Shown: positions 1 through 10,884, counted from the first letter of the stretch. The stretch is 64,000 nt of DNA from Burkholderia humptydooensis (GCF_001513745.1 NZ_CP013380.1:1860001-1924000); one strand, 5' to 3'. The notes: a model not told the origin generated them from the sequence alone. Program-made: numbers and translations.

Positions 1-1778
1 AAGCGTTCAGTCCGGCACACGGCATTCCTCTCACGCCGAGCTCGATCCTCGGCGTGATCTCGCTCCTGTTCTGGGCGATCATTCTCGTCGTCGGCATCAA
101 GTACGTGCTGTTCGTGATGCGCGCCGACAACAACGGCGAGGGCGGCGTGCTCGCGCTGATGGCGCTGTCGCTGCGGCCGCTGAATCCGAAGTCGCGTATC
201 ACCGGCCTGATGATGGCGCTCGGCATCTTCGGCGCGTGCATGTTCTATGGCGACGCGGTGATCACGCCCGCGATCTCGGTGATGTCGGCGGTCGAGGGCC
301 TCGAGGTTGCGACGCCGCAACTGTCGCACCTCGTGCTGCCGATCACGATCGTGATCCTGATCGCGCTGTTCTGGATTCAGCGGCACGGCACGGCGATGGT
401 CGGCAAGCTGTTCGGCCCGATCATGGTGCTCTGGTTCGTGACGATCGCCGCGCTCGGCGTCTATCACATCGCGCGCGCGCCGATGATCGTCCGGGCGATC
501 AATCCGTACTACGCGTTCTCGTTCATGTCCGAGCACGTGCTGCTCGCGTACGTGGTGCTCGGCTCCGTCGTGCTCGTGTTGACGGGCGCGGAAGCGCTCT
601 ACGCGGACATGGGGCACTTCGGCGCGAAGCCGATCCGGCTCGCCGCATACGTGCTCGTGATGCCGTCGCTCGTGCTCAATTACTTCGGCCAGGGCGCGCT
701 GCTGCTGCTCGATCCGAAGGCGATCGAGAATCCGTTCTTCCTGCTCGCGCCGCAATGGGCGGCGCTGCCGCTCGTCGTGCTGTCGACGGTCGCGACCGTC
801 ATCGCGTCGCAGGCGGTGATCTCGGGCGCGTATTCGCTGACGAGCCAGGCCATCCAGCTCGGCTACGTGCCGCGGATGAAGATCCTGCATACGTCCGAGC
901 TCGCGATCGGGCAGATCTACGTGCCCGTCGTCAACTGGCTGCTGCTGTTCGTGATCCTCTGCATCGTGATCGGCTTCAAGAGTTCCGACAACCTCGCGGC
1001 CGCGTACGGCATCGCGGTGACGGCGACGATGGTGATCACGACGATCCTCGCCGCGGTCGTGATGGTGAAGGTCTGGAACTGGAACAAGCTGCTCGTCGCG
1101 GTGATCATCGGCGTGTTCCTCGTCGTCGACCTCGGCTTCTTCGGCGCGAACCTGCTGAAGGTCGAGCAGGGCGGCTGGCTGCCGCTCGGCATCGGCGCGC
1201 TGCTGTTCTTCCTGTTGATGACCTGGTACAAGGGCCGTCATATCGTCAAGGAGCGCACCGCCGCCGACGGCATTCCGCTCGCACCGTTCCTTCAGGGGCT
1301 GCTCGCGCATCCGCCGCACCGCGTGTCGGGCACGGCGATCTATCTGACGGGCAACGACACGCTGGTGCCTGTGAGCCTTCTGCACAACCTGAAGCACAAC
1401 AAGGTGCTGCACGAGCGGACCATCTTCATGACATTCGTCACGCGCGACATCCCGTATGTGAAGGACGACGAACGGGTGACGATTCACGATGCGGGTGAAG
1501 GGCTCTACATCGTCAAGGCGGAATACGGCTTCAACGAGACGCCGGACGTGAAGGCGGTGCTCGAGGAGGTCGCGCGTCAGCGCGGAATGACGTTCGAGCT
1601 GATGGACACGTCGTTCTTCCTCGCGCGCGAAACCGTCGTGCCGACCCATCTGCCGGGCATGTCGATCTGGCGCGAGCGCGTGTTCGCGTGGATGCATCAG
1701 AACGCCGCGAAGCCGACCGATTTCTTCGCGATCCCGGCGAACCGCGTCGTCGAGCTCGGCACGAAGATCGAGATCTGA
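1..1778 (+). CDS. kup: Kup-type potassium uptake permease, 5' end outside window
   Basis: Low-affinity K+ transporter of the KUP/HAK/KT family, an inner-membrane proton-coupled K+ importer. The reading frame is open from base 3, with EAFSPAHG-type Kup sequence before the first possible internal start (GTG at 54), so the true start lies upstream of the window. About 591 residues are visible; the E. coli protein has 622. Family sequence such as [10 protein letters not shown] and [13 protein letters not shown] is present, followed by about ten further hydrophobic segments. The last roughly 200 residues form a soluble C-terminal domain. It faces tex convergently across a shared terminator. Confidence 0.95.
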   Translation, partial: AFSPAHGIPLTPSSILGVISLLFWAIILVVGIKYVLFVMRADNNGEGGVLALMALSLRPLNPKSRITGLMMALGIFGACMFYGDAVITPAISVMSAVEGLEVATPQLSHLVLPITIVILIALFWIQRHGTAMVGKLFGPIMVLWFVTIAALGVYHIARAPMIVRAINPYYAFSFMSEHVLLAYVVLGSVVLVLTGAEALYADMGHFGAKPIRLAAYVLVMPSLVLNYFGQGALLLLDPKAIENPFFLLAPQWAALPLVVLSTVATVIASQAVISGAYSLTSQAIQLGYVPRMKILHTSELAIGQIYVPVVNWLLLFVILCIVIGFKSSDNLAAAYGIAVTATMVITTILAAVVMVKVWNWNKLLVAVIIGVFLVVDLGFFGANLLKVEQGGWLPLGIGALLFFLLMTWYKGRHIVKERTAADGIPLAPFLQGLLAHPPHRVSGTAIYLTGNDTLVPVSLLHNLKHNKVLHERTIFMTFVTRDIPYVKDDERVTIHDAGEGLYIVKAEYGFNETPDVKAVLEEVARQRGMTFELMDTSFFLARETVVPTHLPGMSIWRERVFAWMHQNAAKPTDFFAIPANRVVELGTKIEI

Positions 1779-1900
1779 GCGGCGAGTGCCGCGCGCCGTT
1801 CGTTGTCGACGTGCGGCGCGTTCCACCGCTTTCGCGCGACAGGAATCGATGCCAGCGCTATCGGGCGGAGATGCCGAATCGCCCCCGTCGATCCAGACGT

Positions 1901-1950
1901 CGCCAGTCACAAAAAAGCCCGCTTCGAAGCGGGCTTTTTTGTGACTGGCG
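1901..1950. terminator. Bidirectional rho-independent terminator between kup and tex
   Basis: A perfect 50-bp inverted repeat. The GC stem GCCCGCTTCGAAGCGGGC is flanked by A6 on the left and T6 on the right, so it terminates transcription on either strand. It lies between the convergent kup and tex genes. Confidence 0.9.
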
Positions 1951-1958
1951 CGTCGCGC

Positions 1959-4274
1959 TCAACGCGGCTGCTTGAGCTTCGCGAACGCAGCGGCCATCGC
2001 GCCCGCCGGCTCCGGCTCGCGCGAGCGCTGCGGCCTCGCGCCGCCGCGCTCCGCGCCGCCGCGATTGCCGGCCGCGCTCGGCGCCGCGTCGTCGTCGAGC
2101 CGCATCGTCAGCGAAATCCGCTGGCGCTTCACGTCGACGTCGAGCACCTTCACCTTGACGACCTGGCCCGCCTTCACGACTTCGTGAGGATCCTTGATGA
2201 ATTTCGTCGACATCGCGGACACATGGACGAGCCCGTCCTGATGCACGCCGATGTCGACGAACGCGCCGAACGCCGCAACGTTCGTCACCACGCCTTCCAG
2301 CACCATCCCCGGCGCGAGATCCGATACTTTCTCGACACCTTCGCGGAACGTCGCGGTCTTGAATTCGGGCCGCGGATCGCGGCCGGGCTTCTCGAGCTCG
2401 GACAGGATGTCGCGCACGGTCGGCAATCCGAAGCGTTCGTCGACGAATTCGGCGGGCGACAGGCCCGCGAGCGCGTCGCGGTTGCCGAGCACGTCGTCAA
2501 TGCGCTTGCTGATCTTCGCGAGCATCCGCTCGACGACGGGGTACGCCTCCGGGTGCACCGACGAGCGGTCGAGCGGATTTTCGCCGCCATTGATGCGCAG
2601 GAAGCCCGCCGCCTGCTCGAACGTCTTGTCGCCGAGGCGCGGCACGCGGCGCAGATGCTCGCGCGACGGGAACGGGCCGTTTGCGTCGCGGTAGTCGACG
2701 ATGTTGCGCGCGAGCGTCGGGTTCAGGCCCGACACGCGTGCGAGGAGGGCGGCCGATGCGGTGTTCGCGTCGACGCCGACCGCGTTCACGCAGTCCTCGA
2801 CGACCGCGTCGAGCGACCGCGCGAGCTCGCGCTGGTTCACGTCGTGCTGATACTGGCCGACGCCGATCGCCTTCGGCTCGATCTTCACGAGTTCGGCGAG
2901 CGGGTCCTGCAGCCGGCGCGCGATCGATACGGCGCCGCGCAGCGACACGTCGAGCTCGGGGAATTCCTTCGCGGCGAGCTCCGACGCCGAGTAGACGGAC
3001 GCGCCCGCCTCCGACACGACGATCTTCTGCAGCTTGAGCTCGGGATGCCGTGCGATCAGCTCGCTCGCGAGCTTGTCGGTTTCGCGCGACGCGGTGCCGT
3101 TGCCGATGCTGACGAGCTCCGCCTGCGTGTGCGCGGCGAGGCGCGCGAGCTTTGCGATCGAGCCGTCCCAGTCGCGGCGCGGCTCGTGCGGATAGATCGT
3201 GTCGGTCGCGAGCACCTTGCCCGTGCGATCGACGACGGCAACCTTCACGCCCGTGCGCAGGCCGGGGTCGAGACCGATCACGGCCTTCGGGCCCGCGGGC
3301 GCGGCGAGCAGCAGGTCCTTCAGGTTGCGCGCGAACACGCGGATCGCTTCATGCTCGGCCGTCTCGCGCAGGTGCGTGAGCAGCTCGGTCTCGATGTGCG
3401 GCTGCACCTTCACGCGCCAGCACCACCGGCATACGTCGGACAGCCACTTGTCGGCGGGCCGGTTCTGGTTCGCGATCCCGAAATGGCGCGCGATCGTCGC
3501 CTCGCCCGGATGCGGCACCTGCGCGTCGAGCTCCTCGCCGAGGCCGAGCTTCACGGTCAGCACGCCGGCGTTGCGGCCGCGGAACAGCGCGAGCGCGCGG
3601 TGCGACGGCACGGTCTTGAGCGTTTCCGAGTAGTCGTAGTAGTCGCGGAATTTCTCGCCTTCCTCGCCTTCCTTGCCGTCGACGACGGCCGACGACACGA
3701 CGCCGCGCTCGAACAGGTAGTCGCGCAGCTTGCCGAGCAGCTCGGCCGTCTCGCCGAATTGCTCGGACAGGATGTCGCGTGCGCCGTCGAGCGCCGCCTT
3801 CACGTCGGCGACGCCCTTGTCCGCGTTCACGTAGGCGGCGGCCTCCGTTTGCGGATCGAGGAGCGGATTCGCGAGGAGCGCCTGCGCGAGCGGCTCGAGC
3901 CCGGCTTCCCGGGCGATCTGCGCGCGCGTGCGGCGCTTCGGCTTGTACGGCAGGTACAGATCCTCGAGCGTCTGCTTGCTGTCGGCCGCGTCGATCGCCG
4001 CGCGCAGTTCGTCCGTCAGCTTGCCCTGCTCGTCGATGCTCGCGATGATCGTCGCGCGGCGTTCCTCTAGCTCGCGCAGATACAGCAGGCGCTCTTCGAG
4101 CTGGCGCAACTGCGTGTCGTCCAGGTTGCCCGTGACTTCCTTCCGGTAGCGGGCGATGAACGGAACGGTGGAGCCTTCGTCGAGGAGTTGCACTGCCGCG
4201 GCGACTTGCCGGGGCTGGACCGACAGTTCGTCGGCGATGCGCTGTACGATCTTGAGTGCTACGGTTTCCGTCAT
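1959..4274 (-). CDS. tex: Tex-family RNA-binding transcription accessory protein
   Basis: Cytoplasmic nucleic-acid-binding protein related to eukaryotic Spt6. Start chosen at the ATG ending at 4274 ([17 protein letters not shown]), giving 771 residues, normal for Tex. The longer upstream frame has no family resemblance. Visible parts, in order: the N-terminal helical Tex region, a YqgF/RNase H-like domain ([18 protein letters not shown]), helix-hairpin-helix segments ([13 protein letters not shown]), and a C-terminal S1 RNA-binding domain at about residues 655-726 ([21 protein letters not shown]). A basic low-complexity tail follows the S1 domain. Identity is secure from the domain order. The precise physiological role of Tex is only partly known. 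Confidence 0.96.
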   Translation of the reverse strand: MTETVALKIVQRIADELSVQPRQVAAAVQLLDEGSTVPFIARYRKEVTGNLDDTQLRQLEERLLYLRELEERRATIIASIDEQGKLTDELRAAIDAADSKQTLEDLYLPYKPKRRTRAQIAREAGLEPLAQALLANPLLDPQTEAAAYVNADKGVADVKAALDGARDILSEQFGETAELLGKLRDYLFERGVVSSAVVDGKEGEEGEKFRDYYDYSETLKTVPSHRALALFRGRNAGVLTVKLGLGEELDAQVPHPGEATIARHFGIANQNRPADKWLSDVCRWCWRVKVQPHIETELLTHLRETAEHEAIRVFARNLKDLLLAAPAGPKAVIGLDPGLRTGVKVAVVDRTGKVLATDTIYPHEPRRDWDGSIAKLARLAAHTQAELVSIGNGTASRETDKLASELIARHPELKLQKIVVSEAGASVYSASELAAKEFPELDVSLRGAVSIARRLQDPLAELVKIEPKAIGVGQYQHDVNQRELARSLDAVVEDCVNAVGVDANTASAALLARVSGLNPTLARNIVDYRDANGPFPSREHLRRVPRLGDKTFEQAAGFLRINGGENPLDRSSVHPEAYPVVERMLAKISKRIDDVLGNRDALAGLSPAEFVDERFGLPTVRDILSELEKPGRDPRPEFKTATFREGVEKVSDLAPGMVLEGVVTNVAAFGAFVDIGVHQDGLVHVSAMSTKFIKDPHEVVKAGQVVKVKVLDVDVKRQRISLTMRLDDDAAPSAAGNRGGAERGGARPQRSREPEPAGAMAAAFAKLKQPR

Positions 4275-4414
4275 GTCGTGATGTGCGTCTACTGCCTGCA
4301 GAAATCGCCCGGTCCGGCCGGCTGCGCCCTCGAGTCGGCCCGGGCGGGTGAATGGAGCGGGGCATTTTGCCATAAATGCGAAAGGGTCTAGCCGCGGGTG
4401 TTAGAATTCGCCCC

Positions 4415-5170
4415 ATGATCCGCAGCTTTCCTACGACGTTGCCAACCTCCCGATTTTCCGCTCTCGCGTTCGCCGCTGCGCTTGCGGCGACGCTCTTCTG
4501 CGCGCCCGTCGCCGGCATCGCGCAGACGTCCGCATCCGCCGTCGCGGCGCCTGCCGCCGCCGCATCCGATGCGGGCACGTTCGGCGCGCAGGCGAATTTC
4601 GACGCGCGTCAAAAAGTGCTCAATCAACGCGCGTCGGAAAACGATTATCGTTATGCGGTGGCCCAGCACGATTGCTACAGCACGTTTTTCGTCAATCACT
4701 GCCTGAACAAGGCGCGCGAGACGATGCGGGCCGAGCGCGCGAGCGTCAGCCAGGAGCAGCTCGCGCTCGACGACGAGCAACGGGCGGTGCGCGCGCAGGA
4801 GCGGGACCGGCAACTCGCGCTGAAGGAAGCCGAGCGGCAGGCGCAGGCGCCGCAGCGCGCGGCGAACGAACAGGCGAACGCGGCCGCGTACGAAGGCAAG
4901 CAGCAGGAAAACGCGCTCAAGCGCGCGCAGCGCGACGCGCAGGCGCCGCAACGCGCGGCGAACCAGCAGGCGTATGACGCGAAGCAGGCCGAGTTCCAGC
5001 GCAAGCTCGACGCGGCGCACGCGCAGGCGGCGAAGGATGCGCAGCAGCGCGCGGAGAACGCAGGGCGCTACGAACAGAAGCAGCGTGACGCGGCGCAGCA
5101 CAAGGCGGACGTCGACGAACGCCGGCGGCAGGCCGCCGAGAAGGCGAAGCAGAAGCAACAGCAGCAGTAA
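4415..5170 (+). CDS. Exported alanine/glutamine-rich coiled-coil protein, function unknown
   Basis: 251 residues. Start chosen at ATG 4415 because it gives a good signal peptide (ALAFAAALAATLFCAPVAGIAQ). After about residue 55 there is a short cysteine-containing section (HDCYSTFFVNHCLNKAR). The rest, to the end, is a highly charged coiled coil rich in A, Q, K, R and E, with an internal duplication (QAQAPQRAANEQAN and DAQAPQRAANQQAY). It resembles TolA-like or periplasmic coiled-coil proteins in composition only. It is divergent from tex. I do not recognise a specific family. Confidence 0.75.
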   Translation: MIRSFPTTLPTSRFSALAFAAALAATLFCAPVAGIAQTSASAVAAPAAAASDAGTFGAQANFDARQKVLNQRASENDYRYAVAQHDCYSTFFVNHCLNKARETMRAERASVSQEQLALDDEQRAVRAQERDRQLALKEAERQAQAPQRAANEQANAAAYEGKQQENALKRAQRDAQAPQRAANQQAYDAKQAEFQRKLDAAHAQAAKDAQQRAENAGRYEQKQRDAAQHKADVDERRRQAAEKAKQKQQQQ

Positions 5171-5277
5171 CGGTTAGCAGCAGGGATACACGCGGCAGCG
5201 TTGGGTGGTGGTTTCGCAAGGCAATCTCGGGCATGCAGGCGGCTCGGTCGGCATGCCGATTCAATGAGGAGGCAAGT

Positions 5278-5493
5278 ATGCAAACCCGTTCGGCGGAAAC
5301 GCAACAGGAACTGTACAACCGACTGGTGTCTTTGCAGGAGCTGCACCAGCAGCTTGCCCGCGAGATCGAGCAGAAAGAGGGACGCTCCGACATCGACGAC
5401 CTGGCGCTGCACCGGCTGAAGAAGGAAAAGCTGCTGGCCAAAGACAAGATCATCATGCTGCAATCGCAGCTCGAACCGGATAAGCGCGCTTGA
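5278..5493 (+). CDS. YdcH/DUF465-like small protein
   Basis: 71 residues, starting at ATG 5278 behind a good Shine-Dalgarno (GAGGAGG). The sequence ELYNRLVSLQELHQQL followed by DIDDLALHRLKKEKLLAKDKI is typical of the DUF465/YdcH family of short helical proteins with unknown function. It sits between the coiled-coil exported protein and the helicase and may be cotranscribed with the former. Confidence 0.8.
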   Translation: MQTRSAETQQELYNRLVSLQELHQQLAREIEQKEGRSDIDDLALHRLKKEKLLAKDKIIMLQSQLEPDKRA

Positions 5494-5555
5494 CGCGCGG
5501 CCTGGCAAGCGCCGGCGCCGCGGCAGGCGCCGGATGATATTAGGAACCGCTTGCC

Positions 5556-7817
5556 TTGAATTCACCGCTTGATGCCACTCCCGACGCGCGGCGCGACGAT
5601 TCGTCCGCCGCGCGCTCCCGCACGTCCGGCGGCAGCGCCGTTGCCGCCGCGGGCGCGTACACGCCGAGCGTGAAGCGCATCGTCGAGCTCGACGCCATCT
5701 TCGGCGACGGCGGCCTGTTCGCGCGCGCGCTCGACAACTACCGCCCGCGCGCGTCGCAGATCGACATGGCGCGCGCCGTTGCCGCCGCGATGGAAGCATC
5801 GGGCAAGCTGATGCCGGAGCCCGAGATCTTCGAGGCGCGCAAGCGCCCCGCGCGGCGCCTGCAAGACGGCGCATCCGCCGGCCGTGACGATGCGCACGCC
5901 ACGTCGTCCGGCGACGAAGGCGCCGACAACGGCGACAACACGTTGATCGTCGAAGCCGGCACCGGCACCGGCAAGACATATGCGTACCTCGTCCCGGCGA
6001 TGCTCTGGGGAGGCAAGGTGATCGTGTCGACGGGCACGAAGCACCTGCAGGATCAACTGTTCCAGCGCGACATCCCGACGGTGCGCAACGCGCTCGCGGT
6101 GCCCGTGACGGTCGCGATGCTCAAGGGGCGCGCGAATTACCTGTGTCATTACTATCTGCAACGCACGGCCGACAACGGCCGCTTGCCGTCGCGACAGGAC
6201 ACCGCGTACCTGCAGGACATCATCCGCTTCGCGAAGATCACGAAGAGCGGCGACAAGGCCGAGCTCGCGAGCGTGCCGGAGACGTCGCCCGTGTGGTCGA
6301 TGGTCACGTCGACGCGCGACAACTGCCTCGGCCAGGAATGCCCGCATTACAAGGACTGCTTCGTGATGCAGGCGCGCCGCGAGGCGCAGCAGGCGGACAT
6401 CGTCGTCGTCAATCATCACCTGTTCTTCGCCGACATCATGCTGCGCGACACCGGGATGGCCGAATTGCTGCCGAGCGCGAACACGATCGTCTTCGACGAG
6501 GCGCATCAGTTGCCCGAGACCGCGACGCTCTTTTTCGGCGAGACGCTGTCGACGACGCAACTGCTCGAGCTCGCGCGCGATGCGGTGGTCGAGGGTCTCG
6601 CGCATGCGCGCGATGCGGTCGAATGGGTGAAGCTCGGCGGCGCGCTGGAGCGTGCGGCGCGCGACGTGCGGCTCGCGTTCGCCGACGACGGGATCGTCCG
6701 GATGTCGCTCGCGCAACTGGGCGACGGCCATCCGCTTTTCGGCGCGCTCGATGCGGTCGATTCGGCGCTCGACGCGCTGTCGACGGCGCTCGCGGGGCAG
6801 GCGGAGCGGGCCGAATCGATCGCCGCCTGCCAGCGCCGCGCGCGCGAGCTGCAGGAGTTGCTCGCGGGCTGGGTTGCGCCCGGTGCGAAAGACGATGCGG
6901 CCGATGCGAAGGCCGCTGCGGAAGCGGGCGAGCGCGACGATCCGAACGAGAAAGTGCGCTGGGTCGAGGTGTTCGCGCACACGGTCCAGTTGCACGAAAC
7001 GCCGTTGTCCGTCGCGCCGATCTTCGCGAAGCAGCGCGCGGGCGTGCCGCGCGCGTGGATCTTCACGTCGGCGACGCTATCGGTGCGCGGCGATTTCACG
7101 CACTACGCGGCGCAGATGGGGCTCAATTCGCGCCGCTCGATGACGCTGCCGAGCCCGTTCGACTATCAGACGCAAGGGCTCCTGTACGTGCCGCGGAACC
7201 TGCCGCAGCCGTCGTCGCCCGCGTTCACCGACGCGGTGTTCGACGCCGCGCTGCCGGCGATCGAGGCGTCGGGCGGCGGCGTGTTCGTGCTGTGCACGAC
7301 GCTGCGCGCGGTCGACCGGATCGCCATGAAGTTGCGCGAGACGATCGAGGCGCGCGGCTGGAACACGCCGCTCCTCGTGCAGGGCGATGCGAGCCGCACT
7401 GAGCTGCTCGACCGGTTCCGCGCATACGGCAATGCGATTCTCGTCGGCAGCCAGAGCTTCTGGGAAGGCGTCGACGTGCGCGGCGACGCGCTGTCGCTCG
7501 TCGTGATCGACAAGCTGCCGTTCGCGCCGCCCGACGATCCGGTGCTCGCCGCGCGGCTCGATGCGCTGACGAAGAAGGGGTTGAGCCCGTTCGCCGTCCA
7601 TCAGTTGCCGCAGGCCGTCATCACGCTGAAGCAGGGCGCGGGGCGGCTGATTCGCGCGGAGACGGACCGCGGCGTGCTGATGATCTGCGACACGCGCCTC
7701 GTCGACAAGCCATATGGCCGTCGTATCTGGCAGAGCCTGCCGCCCTTCAAGCGAACGCGCGAGATCGACGTCGTGCGCGAGTTCTTCGCCGAGCGGCGCG
7801 AAGCCGAGCAGGCTTGA
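5556..7817 (+). CDS. yoaA: DinG/YoaA-type ATP-dependent DNA helicase
   Basis: Superfamily 2 (XPD/Rad3-like) 5'-3' DNA helicase involved in DNA repair. 753 residues from a TTG start at 5556 with an AGGA upstream. Visible motifs: Walker A EAGTGTGKT (about residue 133), an iron-sulfur cysteine set (YLCHYY near 196; NCLGQECPHYKDC near 255-268), DEAH box FDEAHQLPETA (near 313), motif V/VI GSQSFWEGVDVRGD and QGAGRLIR. The cysteine pattern and length fit YoaA/DinG rather than RecQ-like enzymes. The N-terminal 45 residues are low complexity, so the exact start is less certain. A terminator follows it. Confidence 0.9.
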   Translation: MNSPLDATPDARRDDSSAARSRTSGGSAVAAAGAYTPSVKRIVELDAIFGDGGLFARALDNYRPRASQIDMARAVAAAMEASGKLMPEPEIFEARKRPARRLQDGASAGRDDAHATSSGDEGADNGDNTLIVEAGTGTGKTYAYLVPAMLWGGKVIVSTGTKHLQDQLFQRDIPTVRNALAVPVTVAMLKGRANYLCHYYLQRTADNGRLPSRQDTAYLQDIIRFAKITKSGDKAELASVPETSPVWSMVTSTRDNCLGQECPHYKDCFVMQARREAQQADIVVVNHHLFFADIMLRDTGMAELLPSANTIVFDEAHQLPETATLFFGETLSTTQLLELARDAVVEGLAHARDAVEWVKLGGALERAARDVRLAFADDGIVRMSLAQLGDGHPLFGALDAVDSALDALSTALAGQAERAESIAACQRRARELQELLAGWVAPGAKDDAADAKAAAEAGERDDPNEKVRWVEVFAHTVQLHETPLSVAPIFAKQRAGVPRAWIFTSATLSVRGDFTHYAAQMGLNSRRSMTLPSPFDYQTQGLLYVPRNLPQPSSPAFTDAVFDAALPAIEASGGGVFVLCTTLRAVDRIAMKLRETIEARGWNTPLLVQGDASRTELLDRFRAYGNAILVGSQSFWEGVDVRGDALSLVVIDKLPFAPPDDPVLAARLDALTKKGLSPFAVHQLPQAVITLKQGAGRLIRAETDRGVLMICDTRLVDKPYGRRIWQSLPPFKRTREIDVVREFFAERREAEQA

Positions 7818-7860
7818 GCGCGCGGTAATCGTTGAGCCTGCGCGGCAGGGGCAGGCGCGC

Positions 7861-7901
7861 AAAAAGAAAAACCCGGCTCGACCAGGCCGGGTTTTTCTTT
7901 T
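7861..7901. terminator. Bidirectional terminator between the helicase gene and bamD
   Basis: The stem ACCCGGC/GCCGGGT is flanked by A-rich and T-rich arms, so it can stop both convergent genes. Confidence 0.85.
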
Positions 7902-7942
7902 ATGCGCCGGTCGCGCACGAAGCGCGACGCGCGATGCTCAAC

Positions 7943-8785
7943 TCAGAACTGCCACCACGATTTCTTCGCACCCGGCCGCGCATGGCCCGTGACGTACGGG
8001 CTGTCCGGGAACGTCGACGCGAGCACGCGTTTCGTGTCGTCGGCGAGCTGCGGCTGATTCAGCTTCGCGTACGACAGCGTCATAATGTGCAGCGCGTCCT
8101 CGATCGCCGGCGCGTTCTTGTATTCCTTGATCGCGAGCTGCGCGCGGTTGATCGCCGCGACATAAGCGCCGCGCCGGTAGTAGTAGTCGGCCGCGTGCAC
8201 TTCGTGCGACGCGAGCGCGTTGACGATGTAGCGCATCCGCGCGGCCGCATCGGGCGCGTACTTGCTCTTCGGATAGCGGTCGACGACGACCTTGAACGCG
8301 TCATACGATTCGCGCAGCGCCTGCGGATCGCGCTCGCTCATGTCCTGGCCGGAGAAGCGGCCGAAGAGACCGAGGTCGTCGTTGAAGTGGATCATCCCCT
8401 TCAGGTAGTACGCGTACGCGACATCCGGGTGATCCGGGTGGAGCTGGATGAAGCGGTCGACCGCCTGGTCGGCGGAGGCCGTTTCGTTGTCCTTCCAGTT
8501 GCAGTAGGCGACGTTGATCTGAGCCTGCTGCGCGAAGTGGCCGAACGGGTCGCGCCCCTGCAGCGCCTCGAAATATTTCGCGCACTTGCCCCAGTCGCCG
8601 CCCGTCAATGCATCCTGAGCCTCTGAGTATAATTTGTTGTTCGACCAGGTTGCCGTCTCGTCGCTCTTCTGCGGCAAGCCGTGGCAACCCGCGACGAGCA
8701 CCGCGGCCGCCGCCAGCGCGGCCCAGGCGGCCGCAGGTTTTGCGACGCGTTTGGTCGAATGCATCATGGTGAAAAGGGCTCGCAT
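7943..8785 (-). CDS. bamD: Outer-membrane assembly lipoprotein BamD
   Basis: Essential lipoprotein of the BAM complex that inserts beta-barrel proteins into the outer membrane. Start chosen at the ATG ending at 8785 because AGGA precedes it; MMHSTKR seven codons in lacks a ribosome site. Signal peptide and lipobox VAGC put the acylated cysteine at residue 34. Helical TPR repeats follow (LYSEAQDALTGGDWGKCAKYFEAL, DPQALRESYDAFKVVVDRYPKSKYAPDA), about 280 residues in all, normal for BamD. It is divergent from rluD with only 35 bp between starts, an arrangement conserved in many proteobacteria. Confidence 0.95.
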   Translation of the reverse strand: MRALFTMMHSTKRVAKPAAAWAALAAAAVLVAGCHGLPQKSDETATWSNNKLYSEAQDALTGGDWGKCAKYFEALQGRDPFGHFAQQAQINVAYCNWKDNETASADQAVDRFIQLHPDHPDVAYAYYLKGMIHFNDDLGLFGRFSGQDMSERDPQALRESYDAFKVVVDRYPKSKYAPDAAARMRYIVNALASHEVHAADYYYRRGAYVAAINRAQLAIKEYKNAPAIEDALHIMTLSYAKLNQPQLADDTKRVLASTFPDSPYVTGHARPGAKKSWWQF

Positions 8786-8820
8786 TGTCCTAGCTTCAAG
8801 TCTCAAGTGACCCAGTTTAA

Positions 8821-10008
8821 ATGACCCGTTCAAGTTCGTTGAATGCCCGTGCGGGCAAGTCAAACCGCGACGATTATAGCCCAAGCGCCAGCCCCGCCGA
8901 CGCTTCTGCCGGCGATTCGCTCGACGACGATCTGACGAGCGACGCGCTCGTCGCGCCGGCGGGCGCCGATGCCGGCGCCGATGCGCCGCGCGTCGTCGGC
9001 GTGCCGCCCGCGCTCGCGGGCGAGCGCCTCGACAAGGCGCTCGCGCAGTTGTTCCCCGAGTTCTCGCGCAGCCGTCTGCAGCAGTGGATCGAGTCGGACC
9101 GCGTGCGCGTCGACGGCGCGCCCGCGAAGATCCGGCAGCCCGTGCCGCTCGGCGCGACGATCGAACTGCTGCCGGATCTGTTGCCCGAGCAACTCGCGTT
9201 CACGCCGGAGCCGGTGCCGCTTTCGATCGTCTACGAGGACGAAGCGATCGTCGTCGTCGACAAGCCGGCCGGCCTCGTCGTTCACCCGGCGGCCGGCAAC
9301 TGGAGCGGCACGCTGCTCAACGGCCTGCTGCACCGCTATGCCGACGCGGCCGGCCTGCCGCGCGCGGGCATCGTGCATCGGCTCGACAAGGAGACGTCGG
9401 GCCTGATGGTCGTCGCCCGCACGCTCGCCGCGCAGACGGATCTGATCCGTCAATTGCAGGCGCGCACGGTGAAGCGCCGCTATTTCGCGCTCGTGTGGGG
9501 GCAGATGCCCGACAAGGGCACGATCGACGCGCCGATCGGCCGCGATCCGCGCGAACGCACGCGCATGGCGGTCGTCACGGGCGCGGCGGGCAAGCCTGCG
9601 CGCACGCATTTCCGCGCGGTCGACACGACGCTGTGGGAGCGTCAGCCGGTGTCGGCGATCCATTGCGATCTCGAAACCGGGCGCACGCACCAGATCCGCG
9701 TGCACTGCGCGCACGTCGGGCATCCGCTGCTCGGCGATCCGGTGTACGGCCGCGCGCGCGGCAAGCGCTCGGTCACGCCGCTGCCGGGCGGCTTTGCGCG
9801 GCAGGCGCTGCACGCATGGCGGCTCGGCCTCGTTCATCCGGCGACCGGCCGGACGATGCAATGGCGCGCGCCGCTGCCGGCCGATCTCGCGGCGCTCGTC
9901 GAGGCACTCGGCTTCGGCGCGGACGATGCGGAATTCGGCGACGACGACGCGGTCTATGACGACGGTTACGATGAAGGCATCCCGTATGCCGACGACGATG
10001 AGGACTGA
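8821..10008 (+). CDS. rluD: 23S rRNA pseudouridine synthase RluD
   Basis: Makes pseudouridines 1911, 1915 and 1917 in helix 69 of 23S rRNA. 395 residues. A disordered acidic N-terminal extension (to about residue 55) precedes an S4 RNA-binding domain ([23 protein letters not shown]). The RluA-family catalytic domain follows, with the signature [14 protein letters not shown] (catalytic Asp near residue 188), then the conserved [11 protein letters not shown]. The C-terminal 40 residues are very acidic. The following pgeF starts 7 bp after the stop, so the two are probably cotranscribed. Confidence 0.93.
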   Translation: MTRSSSLNARAGKSNRDDYSPSASPADASAGDSLDDDLTSDALVAPAGADAGADAPRVVGVPPALAGERLDKALAQLFPEFSRSRLQQWIESDRVRVDGAPAKIRQPVPLGATIELLPDLLPEQLAFTPEPVPLSIVYEDEAIVVVDKPAGLVVHPAAGNWSGTLLNGLLHRYADAAGLPRAGIVHRLDKETSGLMVVARTLAAQTDLIRQLQARTVKRRYFALVWGQMPDKGTIDAPIGRDPRERTRMAVVTGAAGKPARTHFRAVDTTLWERQPVSAIHCDLETGRTHQIRVHCAHVGHPLLGDPVYGRARGKRSVTPLPGGFARQALHAWRLGLVHPATGRTMQWRAPLPADLAALVEALGFGADDAEFGDDDAVYDDGYDEGIPYADDDED

Positions 10009-10014
10009 CTGCCG

Positions 10015-10884
10015 ATGACGACGTTGCGACCCCTGACGCTGGCCGATTGCGTGCAACCCGACTGGCATGCGCCGCCGCGCGTGCGCGCGCTCGTCTCGAC
10101 GCGCAACGGCGGCGTGAGCGAGCCGCCTTATGGCGGGTGGAGCGGCTGGGGTGGCCGGGGCGGTCAGGGCGGCGAGGTCGCGGGCGGGATGAACCTCGGC
10201 CGGCACACCGGCGACGATCCTGCGCATGTCGATGCGAATCGCGCGCGGCTGCTCGCGTTGACGGGCCAGCCGCGCGCCGCGTGGCTCGAGCAGGTCCACG
10301 GCACGGATGTCGTGCGCGCGGAGGACGTGCTCGCCGCAAGCGCGGCGGATGCGGGCGAGGGCGGCGTCGTGCGCGCGGATGCGAGCGTCGCGGCGACGCC
10401 GGGCGCCGTCTGCGTCGTGATGGTCGCCGACTGCCTGCCGGTGCTGCTGTGCGACGAAGCGGGCCGCGCGGTCGGCGCCGCGCATGCGGGCTGGCGCGGC
10501 CTCGTCGCGGGCATCGTCGAGAAGACGGCCGAGCGCGTCGCGGCGCTGGCGGGCGCCGGCGCCGGCAGCCTGCACGCGTACCTCGGCCCGGCGATCGGGC
10601 CGACCGCGTTCGAAGTCGGCGCCGACGTGCGCTCGGCCTTTCTCGATGCGGCGCCGCTCGCCGATTACGCGGCGACGGAACGCGCATTCGCGCCGCGCGC
10701 GGACGCGCCCGGCAAGTATCTGGCGGATCTCTACGCGCTCGCGCGGCTGCGCCTCGCGCGTGCCGGCGTCGCGCGCGTGAGCGGCGGCACCGCGTGCACG
10801 GTGACCGAGCGCGAGCGCTTCTATTCGTATCGCCGCGATCGCGTGACGGGCCGGATGGCCGCGATGATCTGGCTCGCCGACTGA
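10015..10884 (+). CDS. pgeF: PgeF/YfiH-type peptidoglycan editing factor (multicopper-oxidase-like fold)
   Basis: Member of the YfiH/LACC1 family, metal-dependent enzymes proposed to remove mis-incorporated residues from peptidoglycan precursors or to act on purine nucleosides. 289 residues. Metal-ligand motifs visible: NLGRHTGDD (His), VVMVADCLPVLL (Cys), GAAHAGWRGLVAGI (His). Odd feature: a glycine/tryptophan-rich insertion (about residues 39-58) just before the first metal motif, where relatives have only a few residues. It is downstream of rluD with a 6-bp gap, the usual bamD/rluD/pgeF neighbourhood. Confidence 0.88.
   Translation: MTTLRPLTLADCVQPDWHAPPRVRALVSTRNGGVSEPPYGGWSGWGGRGGQGGEVAGGMNLGRHTGDDPAHVDANRARLLALTGQPRAAWLEQVHGTDVVRAEDVLAASAADAGEGGVVRADASVAATPGAVCVVMVADCLPVLLCDEAGRAVGAAHAGWRGLVAGIVEKTAERVAALAGAGAGSLHAYLGPAIGPTAFEVGADVRSAFLDAAPLADYAATERAFAPRADAPGKYLADLYALARLRLARAGVARVSGGTACTVTERERFYSYRRDRVTGRMAAMIWLAD

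Noticed and set aside
1803..4070. 755-codon plus-strand frame over tex
   Set aside because: Shadow of tex on the opposite strand, with arginine-rich junk composition.
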